Shown here piece by piece: positions 8,464 through 16,837 of a DNA stretch of 30,216 nucleotides (within the stretch, counting starts at the first letter, position 1; each line of letters opens with the position of its first letter). The notes beneath the pieces were generated by a model. The model was not told the DNA's origin, did no database searches, and was given only the letters and a program-made list of their open reading frames with translations. Made by a program: the position numbers and the translations under genes. Source of the stretch: CAYQNU01 sp964419055 (GTDB lineage: Bacteria; Bacteroidota; Bacteroidia; Flavobacteriales_D; Parvicellaceae); the NCBI GenBank assembly GCA_964419055.1, contig CAYQNU010000031.1, positions 1 through 30,216 of the forward strand, given 5' to 3'.

Positions 8464-10500
8464 CTATAAAATCAAGAAATCGGTACGTCTATTTTTAGCT
8501 CTATTTTGATCAGAATTGTTTGGAAATTTAGGTTTTGATTCTCCATACCCTTTAAATTTCACTCTTGAGGCAGGAATGCCTTGTTTGGTGAGATACACCA
8601 TAACCGAGAAAGCTCTATCTTGCGATAAGGCTAGGTTATCAGAATCCGAGCCTAAATCGTCTGTATGTCCTTGAATTTCAATGTTAATGGTGGGATTTTC
8701 TTTCAGCCATTGAGCAAAACCTTGTAAAACCAATTTTGAATCAGGATCGATTTCACTGCTGTTGGTTTTATAAAGAATATCGTTTATAGTATGCGTGCTT
8801 CCTTTTTTTACGGTCTTTATTTCGAGTGCCTCATCCTTTAAAAAGGTTTTGGTGATGTTTTCTGTCTTAACTAATTTGGATTCGTAGGCTTTACCTTCTT
8901 TTTTAATCTCTAAAAGCACGTCTTGTTTTCCGTCACCCACGTTTGCAACGGCCACATATTCTCCTGTTTTTTGAATAACAATTTCTTGTTCTTTTACCTC
9001 GCCATTTTGAAAACGCACTTCCAATTTGGTATCCTGAACATCAGTGATATTATCGGAGTTGACTTTACCTTTCATTATCACCACCTTATCGGGTTTGGCT
9101 TGTTCGGGCATTTGAAAATAAAAAATATCTTTTCCTCCAATGTTACCTTTAGTTTTGTCGGAAGAAAAGTAACCGTAGTTACCATCGGTGCTCACAATTA
9201 AGGCTTCTTCATCACCAGCTGTATTGATGGGATAACCAATGTTTTTTGGTTTACTCCATTTACCTGTTTTAGCGTCTTGTTTGCTGTAATAAATGTCAAA
9301 CCCACCGGCGCCCATTCGGTCAGAACTTTGCTCAGAAACAAAATAAAGGGTGCGACTGTCGCAATGTAAAAAGGGTGATTTGTCGCTGCCAGCGGTGTTT
9401 ATTTCAGGCCCCATATTTATAGCAGGTCCCCACAATCCATCGGGTTGTCTTTTTGAATAGTATATATCTATTTTACCCATAGATCCTGGGCGAGCACTAG
9501 CAAAATAAAGTGTTTTACCATCGGCACTTAAAGAGGGTTGGGCTTCCCAAGTTTTGGGGCCATTAACACCAGGACCAATATTGATTAAATCAGACCAAAT
9601 GTATTCTTTTTTCCCTTCCACCATTTGAATGTCGTATTTCGTTAAAAAAATATCACAATTCCAATAATCGGCTTCTTTGGCACAAGCACAGATATACATT
9701 TCACGATTGTCTATAGAAATGGTAGCACCCCCATATTTTGGACCTACATTAAAAGGTTTTGGCATCGCTGTTCCGTTTGAGAACTCTGCAGTTGCATTGG
9801 GACGTGTGCTGGAGGTAAATTCCTGCACTGCCACACCGGCAAAATCACCTTTGTTTTGCTGATTAAATTCTCGAGTATAAAAGAGTAACTCATTATCAGG
9901 TGATATGATGGGTAAGTATTCATCTTTTCCTGAGGAAGATACATTTTTGACTAAAACGGGGCTAAAATAAACTTTTTCTTCCGTAAAAAACTTACAATAA
10001 AATTCTACTTCTTGCAATACTTCCTTCACATCAGTTACTTGTTTTTCATATTTTGTAGCACTGGGCAATTTTTTGTCATCATCAATGGGGAATTTCAAAA
10101 ATGATTTAAAGTATTGATGGGCTCCACAATCGTCCTGCTCTTGATAGCAAATGAGTCCCATATTGTAATACACATCTGAATGATATTCTGGACATGCTTT
10201 AATGAGCATTAAATAATATTTTTTGGGAATTTCATACGAATTACCGTTTATTTTTGCCGCATTATAGGTTTCGTTGGCCATAGCAAATAGGGCAGGAGCG
10301 CAATCTGGATTCAGTTCCAAAAGTTCTTTTAAAGCGGTAATTCTAACTTTGTATTCTTCTTTATTGTCTGTCCCTTTTTCGTAAAGCTTAAGTTGTTTTT
10401 TATCGGTGGGAATGAGGCAGTTTTCGTCAATTTCTTCGTCTTGCGCAACTAAAGCAGTTAATGAAAATAAGAAGATAAAGAGGATGTGAAATTTCTTCAT
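8464..10500 (-). CDS. OmpA-family protein with TPR, PD40 propeller and CRD domains (PorE-like)
   Basis: 678 aa. Residues 1-20 are a signal peptide ending LVAQ. Residues about 50-135 are TPR-like helices with many Cys. About 195-462 is a beta-propeller of PD40/WD40-like blades, each with SxDGxxLYFxS signatures (for example PSLSADGKTLYFAS at 322-335 and STDGNYGYFSS at 437-447). About 470-560 fits a carboxypeptidase-regulatory-like beta domain. 568-678 is an OmpA C-terminal peptidoglycan-binding domain with GHTDD (611-615) and NRRTDF (670-675). This four-part order is that of PorE, the T9SS component thought to tie the secretion machine to peptidoglycan, but Bacteroidota carry several paralogues of this build, so the exact role is open. 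The neighbouring T9SS-sorted deiminase is consistent with a T9SS link. The promoter box is at 10575-10582. Confidence 0.88.
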   Translation of the reverse strand: MKKFHILFIFLFSLTALVAQDEEIDENCLIPTDKKQLKLYEKGTDNKEEYKVRITALKELLELNPDCAPALFAMANETYNAAKINGNSYEIPKKYYLMLIKACPEYHSDVYYNMGLICYQEQDDCGAHQYFKSFLKFPIDDDKKLPSATKYEKQVTDVKEVLQEVEFYCKFFTEEKVYFSPVLVKNVSSSGKDEYLPIISPDNELLFYTREFNQQNKGDFAGVAVQEFTSSTRPNATAEFSNGTAMPKPFNVGPKYGGATISIDNREMYICACAKEADYWNCDIFLTKYDIQMVEGKKEYIWSDLINIGPGVNGPKTWEAQPSLSADGKTLYFASARPGSMGKIDIYYSKRQPDGLWGPAINMGPEINTAGSDKSPFLHCDSRTLYFVSEQSSDRMGAGGFDIYYSKQDAKTGKWSKPKNIGYPINTAGDEEALIVSTDGNYGYFSSDKTKGNIGGKDIFYFQMPEQAKPDKVVIMKGKVNSDNITDVQDTKLEVRFQNGEVKEQEIVIQKTGEYVAVANVGDGKQDVLLEIKKEGKAYESKLVKTENITKTFLKDEALEIKTVKKGSTHTINDILYKTNSSEIDPDSKLVLQGFAQWLKENPTINIEIQGHTDDLGSDSDNLALSQDRAFSVMVYLTKQGIPASRVKFKGYGESKPKFPNNSDQNRAKNRRTDFLIL

Positions 10501-10574
10501 AGTTGTTATGATTTAACCTTTCAAACCAGTACAACTTTCTTACCAAAAAAAGTCGATGATGGTTTTTATAGAAA

Positions 10575-10582
10575 CAAAGATA
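10575..10582 (-). promoter_or_regulatory. -7 promoter box of the PorE-like gene
   Basis: Minus strand TATCTTTG, full match to TAnnTTTG, 74 bases before the ATG at 10500. It separates this gene from the symporter operon upstream. Confidence 0.4.
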
Positions 10583-10611
10583 ATAACTAAAAAAAGAAGA
10601 TTTGTTACAGA

Positions 10612-12060
10612 TTACATTTTATCCAACACATCATCTTTAACAACCTCAATTTCATTCTCTGTTATTCCAACAATAGTAGCCACTACGGTATCACCTGTAA
10701 CGTTGACAACCGTGCGACACATATCCAAAATTCTATCTACGGGAAGGATCACTGCAATCCAAGCAGGGTTGAGGTTAAGAGAGATCAAAACCACCATAAG
10801 CATTACAATTCCTGCCGAAGGTACAGCTGCCGAACCAATGGATGCCATTATACAAAGTAAACCAATACTCATTATATCAAAAGCACTCAAATCGATAAAG
10901 TACAATTGAGCTAAAAATACAGCCGCCACGGCTTGATATAAGCTAGTACCATCCATGTTAACAGTGGCTCCAATAGGCAACACAAACCCAGTTACTTCTT
11001 TAGAAACCCCGATTCTATCTTGCACGCAGTCAATGGTTACGGGTAAAGTGGCCGCACTTGAACTGGTAGAAAATGCTAAAAATTGTGCTGGACTAATTCG
11101 TTTGAAAAAACTACCATACGACATTTTTATACCCTTTCTTTTTATTTGATAAAACAATAAAGAAGGGTAAATTACAAATACCATTATCACCAATCCTAAA
11201 ACAACGGTCAGCGAGTAAATGCCCAATGATTTAAGCGTTTCAAAAAGGGCGTTAGGATCATCTTTTGCCAAATCCGAAAAATTGCCTGCAATCAACGCAA
11301 AAACAAGGTAGGGAGAGGCTTTCATAATGATGTCAATCATTTTTAAAAATACATCGTTAAATCCAGTTATGAGTTGGGTTACCGGTTTAGAAGTTGCTTC
11401 GGGTATCAATAACAAGGCAACACTAAAAAAGATGGCGAAAAAGATGATTTGTAGCATTTTACTTGTATCCAAAAGACTTGCGAAAAAATTATCTGGAATA
11501 ACATCTACCAAAAATTGTAAAGGACGAGAGGCAGATTGGCTTGAGGCGTCTTTAATTCGTTCACTATTTTTACTATCACTTTCAAATTTAGAGTTGAGGT
11601 CTTTGTAAGTACTATCTGCTTGAGCTACAAATGATTCGTATTTGGCATCCAAAAGAAATGAATTTCCTTTCATCTCTAATTTTGAATCGTTTACCCACAT
11701 TTCATAGGAGAGTCGATTTTTGATGCGATCGTTTTCGGATAAATATTCCCCGGGTTTTATGGTGATGGCTAAAGTCAAACCTATCGTCACAGCAATTACC
11801 GTTGTGGAGAGGTAATAAGCCATTGTTTTTATACCAATGTTACCCAATTTTGAAATATCCTTTAAGTCGGTTACTCCTTTAATGATTGAAAAGAGAACTA
11901 AAGGGACGGAAATCATCTTAAGCAAACGCATAAAGATTTTTCCAAATGGATCAATCCAATTTAACGTAAATTCTGACCAACCTAAATAGCTGGATAAAAA
12001 TGCCCAAGCAATTCCCAGGATTAAACCAATAATAATTTTCCAATGTAAAGCTAATTTCAT
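10612..12060 (-). CDS. Dicarboxylate/amino acid:cation symporter (DAACS/GltP family)
   Basis: 482 aa integral inner-membrane transporter that moves glutamate/aspartate or C4-dicarboxylates with Na+ or H+. Clear family marks: the first hairpin with STSSSAATLP (331-340), the NMDGT cation/substrate motif (368-372) and the second hairpin with SIGSAAVPSAG (about 410-420). Eight transmembrane helices and two re-entrant loops are expected. Residues about 104-178, between helices 3 and 4, form a long charged insertion (Lys/Asp/Ser-rich) absent from the short archaeal and E. coli forms; similar long loops occur in Bacteroidota members. Substrate cannot be chosen from the sequence alone. The gene follows the beta-barrel gene at 12085-12732 by 24 bp and is probably read from the same promoter. 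Confidence 0.92.
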   Translation of the reverse strand: MKLALHWKIIIGLILGIAWAFLSSYLGWSEFTLNWIDPFGKIFMRLLKMISVPLVLFSIIKGVTDLKDISKLGNIGIKTMAYYLSTTVIAVTIGLTLAITIKPGEYLSENDRIKNRLSYEMWVNDSKLEMKGNSFLLDAKYESFVAQADSTYKDLNSKFESDSKNSERIKDASSQSASRPLQFLVDVIPDNFFASLLDTSKMLQIIFFAIFFSVALLLIPEATSKPVTQLITGFNDVFLKMIDIIMKASPYLVFALIAGNFSDLAKDDPNALFETLKSLGIYSLTVVLGLVIMVFVIYPSLLFYQIKRKGIKMSYGSFFKRISPAQFLAFSTSSSAATLPVTIDCVQDRIGVSKEVTGFVLPIGATVNMDGTSLYQAVAAVFLAQLYFIDLSAFDIMSIGLLCIMASIGSAAVPSAGIVMLMVVLISLNLNPAWIAVILPVDRILDMCRTVVNVTGDTVVATIVGITENEIEVVKDDVLDKM

Positions 12061-12084
12061 AGTTTTTCTAATAAAAGTGGGCTA

Positions 12085-12732
12085 TTAAAATTTTATACCA
12101 GTACTTATTTCCAAATATCCAGGGAGGTAAGCATGATTAACCGTTTTTTGTTCGGTGGTAGTACCGGGCATGCCTATTCCCGCTTCAAGATACCATTTAA
12201 TCACAGAAATTTTTACATCAAAACCCAAGGAAGCTCTGATCACCATCTGGTTAAATCGTTCTTTTTCGGTTATTAATTCATAATCAGGGATGGTGTAATT
12301 AACATCGGTGTTGGTGTAGGTACTGATAGCAGAACTTGAAAGAATACCCAATCCAACTAGGGCATATAAACCACTTTCTTTATCCGACATATCGCTTAAA
12401 TATTTTTGATATTCAGCAAAAATTGAAAAATTATTAAGTTGTACCTCTTGGTTTATTTCTCTTTTGTTGGGTTGAATACTGGGGTCATTTGCATAAGCAT
12501 TGTGAACCAAAGAAAAGTTATATTTGAGACCGTACATATAACCTACTCGAATGGACTGAGAAATATCAAAATCGTAGGATATAAAAGCTCCAAAAGAAGG
12601 GATTTTGTAATCTTTTTTAGCTAAAAAGTAACTGCCTGTGGCTTTTATACCTCCACCCAATTGGGCGTATGGTGCGGCAAGCATCACCCAAGAAAAAATG
12701 CACAGCAGTATATATTTTTTTTTATCCATCAT
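12085..12732 (-). CDS. Outer-membrane beta-barrel protein of unknown function
   Basis: 215 aa. Residues 1-23 are a signal peptide (MMDKKKYILLCIF..., cut near YAQ). The rest is strongly amphipathic beta-sheet: GGGIKATGSYFLAKKDY, SFGAFISYDFDISQSIRVGY, and the final strand GYLEISTGIKF ending in Phe, the usual BAM recognition end of an outer-membrane barrel. It would form an 8-10 strand barrel of the porin/OmpW-like kind. The start is either of two adjacent ATG codons (12732 or 12729). It is the first gene of an operon with the DAACS symporter, so a role in solute entry is possible but not shown. A 14-bp perfect palindrome lies between its likely -7 box and its start. Confidence 0.75.
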   Translation of the reverse strand: MMDKKKYILLCIFSWVMLAAPYAQLGGGIKATGSYFLAKKDYKIPSFGAFISYDFDISQSIRVGYMYGLKYNFSLVHNAYANDPSIQPNKREINQEVQLNNFSIFAEYQKYLSDMSDKESGLYALVGLGILSSSAISTYTNTDVNYTIPDYELITEKERFNQMVIRASLGFDVKISVIKWYLEAGIGMPGTTTEQKTVNHAYLPGYLEISTGIKF

Positions 12733-12751
12733 TACACCTTCAGACGCAGAA

Positions 12752-12765
12752 ATCCCAATTGGGAT
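12752..12765. promoter_or_regulatory. 14-bp perfect palindrome, probable operator of the barrel/symporter operon
   Basis: ATCCCAATTGGGAT equals its own reverse complement. It lies 19 bases before the ATG at 12732 and 10 bases downstream of a near-consensus -7 box (minus TACTTTCG, 12776-12783, one mismatch to TAnnTTTG). Position and perfect dyad symmetry fit a repressor site. Confidence 0.45.
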
Positions 12766-12873
12766 AACTAACGTACGAAAGTATAAATAATTTTAGGTTT
12801 AAGGGAAAATATTGAAATAAAATGAAAATCTTTTATTGAGTTTAGAATAGTAATTAACGCAACATTTCCCTCA

Positions 12874-13431
12874 TTATTGAGAAGCCCTTGCCAATTGAAT
12901 GCGTTCAATTTGTTTGAAATGGCGAATGTTGTGATTGATCAGAAAAGCGAACATATCGCCCAATTTGAGCTTTAAAAAACGGGATAATGTGGTGGCTATT
13001 TTTACTTTGTTGAGGTTTACTTTTTTAGAACGGTTCAATAAATCTATGAGCGTATGTTGTTGCTTTAAAAAAGTGTCAATTACGGTCAGGTCGAGATTGG
13101 AATTTATAGGGTTTTTGTCTTTAAAAGTATTCATTTTGTTGAGCTTTTCTTTAGGCAACATACTTTGGGCAAAATAATTACCTAATAATCCACTTTTAAA
13201 GTCAACTTGGTGTTGGGTTTTCGATTGATTTATTTTTTGGGTTATTTGCGGGAGGTAAAAATGACCGTATAGGTTTAAATGTTCCAGGCATTCTAGAATG
13301 CTCCAAGAAGTTGGGTTTTGTTTCCAAGTTAATGAATTGAGATCTTGGTTTTTTATGGCTTCAACTTGAGAGATGATTTGTTCGGTTTGTTTTATTAAAC
13401 CGTCAATTAGTTTATCGGATTGCATAGTCAT
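12874..13431 (-). CDS. DinB-like four-helix metal-binding protein
   Basis: 185 aa, the usual length of the DinB/YfiT-like superfamily. The predicted metal triad is visible: His51 in WSILECLEHLNLYGHFYLP (residues about 43-61) and His167/His171 in NHNIRHFKQIERIQ. These proteins are four-helix bundles; some act as thiol transferases or hydrolases, most have no known reaction, so the role here is unknown. Start at ATG 13431; a second in-frame ATG two codons in is equally possible. It lies 51 bp downstream of the Crp/Fnr-type regulator and may be its target or co-transcribed partner, a pairing often seen in Bacteroidota. Confidence 0.85.
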   Translation of the reverse strand: MTMQSDKLIDGLIKQTEQIISQVEAIKNQDLNSLTWKQNPTSWSILECLEHLNLYGHFYLPQITQKINQSKTQHQVDFKSGLLGNYFAQSMLPKEKLNKMNTFKDKNPINSNLDLTVIDTFLKQQHTLIDLLNRSKKVNLNKVKIATTLSRFLKLKLGDMFAFLINHNIRHFKQIERIQLARASQ

Positions 13432-13482
13432 TAAATTTTATGCAAAGGTTGTCATTGTATTTTGGGTAAACATTGATTGAAA

Positions 13483-13989
13483 TCAAGATTTTTTTAAACG
13501 AGATAAGGTTTCAGCGCTCATTCTTAAATAATTGGCAATATGGCGATTGGGGATTTCTTGAAATAGGTGAGGACTTCTGCTCAAAACTCGCAGGTAACGT
13601 TCTTTAGGCGAGATGGTCAATAAATCGATTTCACGTTCCAATTGCTGAACAACTAAGTTTTCAAGAATGGCCAACCAAATATTTTTGTGGTCATCGATCT
13701 TCAAAAATTCATCTAAACGCTGTTTTGGAATAACCTTTACCACCGTTTTTTTTATTGCTTGAATGTAAAATATAGAGGGTTTGCCCGTTAAGTAAGAATC
13801 CAACGAAACAATTAAATTGTTTTTATAGCCAAACCGAATGATTTGTTCGTTTTTATCATCCAAAATATACACTTTTAAACTTCCACTTTCAATGAAATAA
13901 ATATTGGTGTCAATAGTTCCTTTGGCTCTCAAAAATTGATTTCTTTCAATCGTCAACGTTTTTTCCGAAAGTTCTATGATTTCTTTCAT
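13483..13989 (-). CDS. Crp/Fnr-family transcriptional regulator
   Basis: 168 aa. Residues about 10-110 are the cyclic-nucleotide-binding beta-roll (IYFIESGSLKVYILDDKNEQIIRF is the central part), followed by the dimer helix and, at the C-terminus, a winged helix-turn-helix with IANYLRMSAETLSRLKKS as recognition helix. No FNR-type Cys cluster and no clear cAMP-binding Arg-Ser pair of E. coli CRP, so the signal is unknown. It is shorter than the usual about 190 aa at the N-terminus: upstream in frame there is a stop at 14020-14022 and no ATG, so the start at 13989 is the only standard one. Probable control of the DinB-like gene downstream is inferred from position. Confidence 0.85.
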   Translation of the reverse strand: MKEIIELSEKTLTIERNQFLRAKGTIDTNIYFIESGSLKVYILDDKNEQIIRFGYKNNLIVSLDSYLTGKPSIFYIQAIKKTVVKVIPKQRLDEFLKIDDHKNIWLAILENLVVQQLEREIDLLTISPKERYLRVLSRSPHLFQEIPNRHIANYLRMSAETLSRLKKS

Positions 13990-14098
13990 TTGTGGATTTT
14001 GAATGTTGGGTATCCTTGGTTAGGTGATTTTATTCTTTCAAAAAATAGTAAAAAATGAAGGATTGCCTATAAATTAAAATGGCTTTTAAACAATTACG

Positions 14099-14434
14099 TT
14101 ACCCTTTCAATTTGATGATTTCTTCTTTTAATATAGGAAGTTCCCTTATAATTATTGTCCAAATTACTTCGTCAGAAATAGTGTCGTATTCGTGAGCAAT
14201 TCTATTTCGTGTACCTGTAATTTGCCTAGCATTTTTAATAACCAATTCACTGTTTTTATAATTAGTTATTCTATTTACAGCTTCACCAATAATTTCTATA
14301 TTTCTTTCAACTGCTTTTTTAGTTTTTAAGTCCTTTTGAAATTCAGTAAAATCTTTTTTTTCAGGAAGAAAATCATAAATCTCATCAATCGACCTCACTA
14401 TATCCTCGAGCCAAGCATTAATTTTATTGTCCAT
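14099..14434 (-). CDS. hepT: HepT-like HEPN ribonuclease toxin
   Basis: 111 aa, all-alpha HEPN/DUF86 protein. The catalytic RX4HXY motif is intact: Arg76, His81 and Tyr83 in GTRNRIAHEY. In characterised pairs HepT is an RNase toxin that is silenced when the partner MntA adds AMP groups to the Tyr of this motif (HEPN/MNT, type VII toxin-antitoxin). The gene overlaps the upstream antitoxin gene by 11 bp (14424-14434), showing translational coupling. Intact active site and partner suggest a working system. Symbol follows the family name. Confidence 0.9.
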   Translation of the reverse strand: MDNKINAWLEDIVRSIDEIYDFLPEKKDFTEFQKDLKTKKAVERNIEIIGEAVNRITNYKNSELVIKNARQITGTRNRIAHEYDTISDEVIWTIIIRELPILKEEIIKLKG

Positions 14435-14726
14435 AAATAATCACTTTTGATTGATCCAATTCTTTTCTGAAAAAGGAATTTTTGATCCCTCTTTCTTCAA
14501 TCAAATCTATTTGTCGATTTAACGTTTTTTCTAAACTTTCTTTTAATTGAAAATATAAATCGGTATATTTTATTGGATCATTTTCATTAAAATCAACAAC
14601 AAAATCAATATCAGATTCTATTTTGAAATCATCCCTTAATACAGAACCAAAAACCGAAAACCGTTTAACATTGTATTTGCTACAAAGTTTTTTGATAATG
14701 GTTAGATTTTTTTCAGAAATATTCAT
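14424..14726 (-). CDS. mntA: MntA-like minimal nucleotidyltransferase antitoxin
   Basis: 100 aa minimal nucleotidyltransferase. The motif GSx10DxD is complete: Gly27-Ser28 in FGSVLRDDF, then Asp39 and Asp41 in SDIDFVVDF, which bind the metal-ATP. It is expected to AMPylate the Tyr of its HepT partner and so neutralise it. First gene of the pair, read from a promoter at 14746-14753 that overlaps a small palindrome. Marks the left part of the accessory region. Confidence 0.9.
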   Translation of the reverse strand: MNISEKNLTIIKKLCSKYNVKRFSVFGSVLRDDFKIESDIDFVVDFNENDPIKYTDLYFQLKESLEKTLNRQIDLIEERGIKNSFFRKELDQSKVIIYGQ

Positions 14727-14741
14727 GCCAATTTATATTAT

Positions 14742-14754
14742 GTAACAAAGTTAC
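14742..14754 (-). promoter_or_regulatory. -7 promoter box inside a palindrome upstream of mntA-hepT
   Basis: GTAAC-AAA-GTTAC is a 5-bp inverted repeat with a 3-base spacer. The minus strand inside it reads TAACTTTG (14746-14753), a full TAnnTTTG match 19 bases before the ATG at 14726. An operator over the promoter would fit autoregulation. A second TAACTTTG on the minus strand lies at 14824-14831. Confidence 0.45.
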
Positions 14755-14932
14755 GTTTTTTTTGTGGAATTGTTCTGGATGTTGGACCAAATCCAAATCG
14801 TTTTTAAACTTTATCGTGTAATCCAAAGTTATTAAAAAATAAACTTGAAATGGTTTATGTTGAAGAAAATGCTTTATCTAGATTTTTATAGTTCCTGTTG
14901 ATATGTGCGAACTTATTTTAGGGAATGTAATT

Positions 14933-16126
14933 CTAATAACCCCATTCGTTTGGTTTTCTAAAGTCGTTTGGTTTAAAGTTACGTTCAATAAAGTTATAAC
15001 CTAAGTCATAGGTGATAGGATTAATTCCATTAAATTCAAATTTGAAAAATCGACCATCTGTCACCACCGAATTTATTTCATATTTATGTTGTCGATCTTC
15101 GTTTGGGTCAGGCCCAAAATAGGTGTAGTTACCACTAAATGTTATGTTATACTTGGAGTTAAATAGTTCCGAAGTCTGTTTTGATTTTTTGAGTTCGGTC
15201 CATAAATAAAAACTTTCAGACTTTTCAAGTGTCAAAATTAAACTATCTTTATTAAAGGTGAAATAATGAAGCTTGGGGTAAAATGGTTCATCAGTTTCAA
15301 TGCTCTCGAGTTTATAACCATTATGAATATTTGAAATTGGAATGTAAGCCCAAATTAATTCTTTAGGAGCTACCATTCCATAGTCATGAATTGTCTTAAT
15401 TATTTGCCCATTTTTGATAAAAGTAGTAGTTAAAGATTGGTCATCAGTATGCGAGGCTTCATAATTGTCTAAAAGTTCTAAAGGATTTGCTTTTCTGAAC
15501 TTATCAAAAATAATTCGCATTATATTTTCTTCAATTAAAGTGGTGTAGAAACCCAACGATTTCACATATCCTTCCCCTTGAAACAAAACATGTCCGCTTT
15601 TATCAATAGATATGTCGATAATTGGACAAGTACCATAACATCCTGAACTTGAAAAGATAATTTGATCAAAATCAACTAAAACATCTAAGTTGTAATTCAA
15701 TTTTTTATATTTGATTTGGGTCGAATCATGTGTATAAAGTTCCAAAGTGTCATTTTTTAAACTAACAAATTTCCATTTAAACTCCCATAATTCTGTCAAC
15801 GGATTCTTAATAAAAATACTTTCATTTTTTGTTTTATAAGGCACATTATTGCCTAAATAATTTCTTGTTTTCTTTCCTGTAATACTGTCAATATTATTTT
15901 TAAAAAATCCTAAATAAAAATCTATACTATCTTTAGAAATTGACATTCCTTGAGGAAGTCCAAAACCAGAAAATTGAACATAGTTATTAATTTCATCCTC
16001 TTCATAAATTTCTTCCCAATCACCTAAAATAGCTTCTTTTAACGGAATTTCTTTTTGTTCAATAGTCGTATTGCAACTTTGTATTAAAGTGCTTAAAATT
16101 ATAAATATAATCGTTCGTATTACCAT
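14933..16126 (-). CDS. DUF6438-like lipoprotein of unknown function
   Basis: 397 aa. Residues 1-18 are a lipoprotein signal with Cys18 in LIQSC. Residues about 150-255 carry the hallmark of the DUF6438-type domain: a SGCYGTCP motif (161-168) followed by DISIDKSGHVLFQGEGYV. The N-terminal part (30-145) and the C-terminal part look like beta-rich lipocalin-style segments that describe mass and charge balance but give no family. No enzymatic role is known for the domain. It is in the accessory region; the 72-bp sequence before its ATG is the cassette-like junction described separately. Confidence 0.75.
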   Translation of the reverse strand: MVIRTIIFIILSTLIQSCNTTIEQKEIPLKEAILGDWEEIYEEDEINNYVQFSGFGLPQGMSISKDSIDFYLGFFKNNIDSITGKKTRNYLGNNVPYKTKNESIFIKNPLTELWEFKWKFVSLKNDTLELYTHDSTQIKYKKLNYNLDVLVDFDQIIFSSSGCYGTCPIIDISIDKSGHVLFQGEGYVKSLGFYTTLIEENIMRIIFDKFRKANPLELLDNYEASHTDDQSLTTTFIKNGQIIKTIHDYGMVAPKELIWAYIPISNIHNGYKLESIETDEPFYPKLHYFTFNKDSLILTLEKSESFYLWTELKKSKQTSELFNSKYNITFSGNYTYFGPDPNEDRQHKYEINSVVTDGRFFKFEFNGINPITYDLGYNFIERNFKPNDFRKPNEWGY

Positions 16127-16201
16127 TTTAATTTTGTTTTTTTGTGAAGCTCAAATTATTCAATTTAGCACCGAACCCGCCAATTTGCCAAACGCCTGTT
16201 A
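16127..16201 (-). repeat. Cassette-junction-like sequence between two accessory genes
   Basis: On the minus strand it starts at the stop codon of the gene at 16199-16837 (TAA is part of GCTAACAGGCG) and runs to the next ATG. It contains GTTTGGCAAATTGGCGGG and GGTGCTAAATTG, is GC-richer than its surroundings, and holds an imperfect hairpin (GCTCAAATT / AATTTAGC, plus 16149-16169). Similar wording occurs between variable hypothetical genes in other Flavobacteriia as I remember it; this was not checked by a search. Confidence 0.35.
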
Positions 16202-16837
16202 GCAGATATTCTTTTCTGTCGGTTTAATGTTATTGTCAAATGTTTTTATGATGTCTTTGAGTTTTATTAATAATTCCTTTGTATTAATAACTAATGGCGG
16301 TCTGTCCCACGCTTCAAACTTTTCTTTGTTGTTGAACCTTGGCCAAAAGATAAAGTCATAGAAATAGTTCCACACTTCTTTTATTAATCCATTGTCTGCA
16401 TATACTTGAAGCTTTGCATTTCTTTCATCTTGTTTAATAAAGTCACCATACAAATTGACGAAGTTTGCGAAGCTCTCAATTGTCGAAATGTTTAAATTGC
16501 CCTCATATATTGAACTTTCAATTGATGCAAGGTCATATGTACAATTTTCTATAATTTCTAAATTGTTGAAATTGTCTAACCAGTAACTAAGATTTTCATA
16601 TACAACCAAATTGTCAAAAGAAGCTAAAATTGTGGCCTTTAAGTTTGTCAAAGATTTAACAGCAAAAATTTCCCCGCCTATATAGGTCAAAAGTCTGTCT
16701 GTGCTGTTTTCGTCAGTGTCAGAATACCAAACTAAAAATTTAGGGCTGTCAAAAGTTGCAGAGCAGTATTTAATTATCCAAGTCGAGTATTTTTCGCTTA
16801 GGTCGTCAAATGTTTTTATGTTGTCTTGCTGTGTCAT
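16199..16837 (-). CDS. Hypothetical cytoplasmic protein in the accessory region
   Basis: 212 aa, no signal peptide or membrane helix, acidic with many aromatic residues. Visible segments: a lead helix (IKTFDDLSEKYSTWIIKYC), a beta-like stretch PKFLVWYSDTDEN, several LN/LE-rich helices, and a WPRFNNKEKFEAWDRPPL segment near residues 170-188 that could be a conserved patch. Not recognised. It shares the accessory block with toxin-antitoxin and putative abortive-infection genes, so a host-defence or immunity role is conceivable, but nothing in the sequence proves it. Its stop codon lies inside the cassette-like junction. Confidence 0.65.
   Translation of the reverse strand: MTQQDNIKTFDDLSEKYSTWIIKYCSATFDSPKFLVWYSDTDENSTDRLLTYIGGEIFAVKSLTNLKATILASFDNLVVYENLSYWLDNFNNLEIIENCTYDLASIESSIYEGNLNISTIESFANFVNLYGDFIKQDERNAKLQVYADNGLIKEVWNYFYDFIFWPRFNNKEKFEAWDRPPLVINTKELLIKLKDIIKTFDNNIKPTEKNIC

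Noticed and set aside
10556..10909. 117-aa open frame on the plus strand
   Set aside because: Antisense to the 3' end of the symporter, Thr/Ile/Ser-rich shadow composition.
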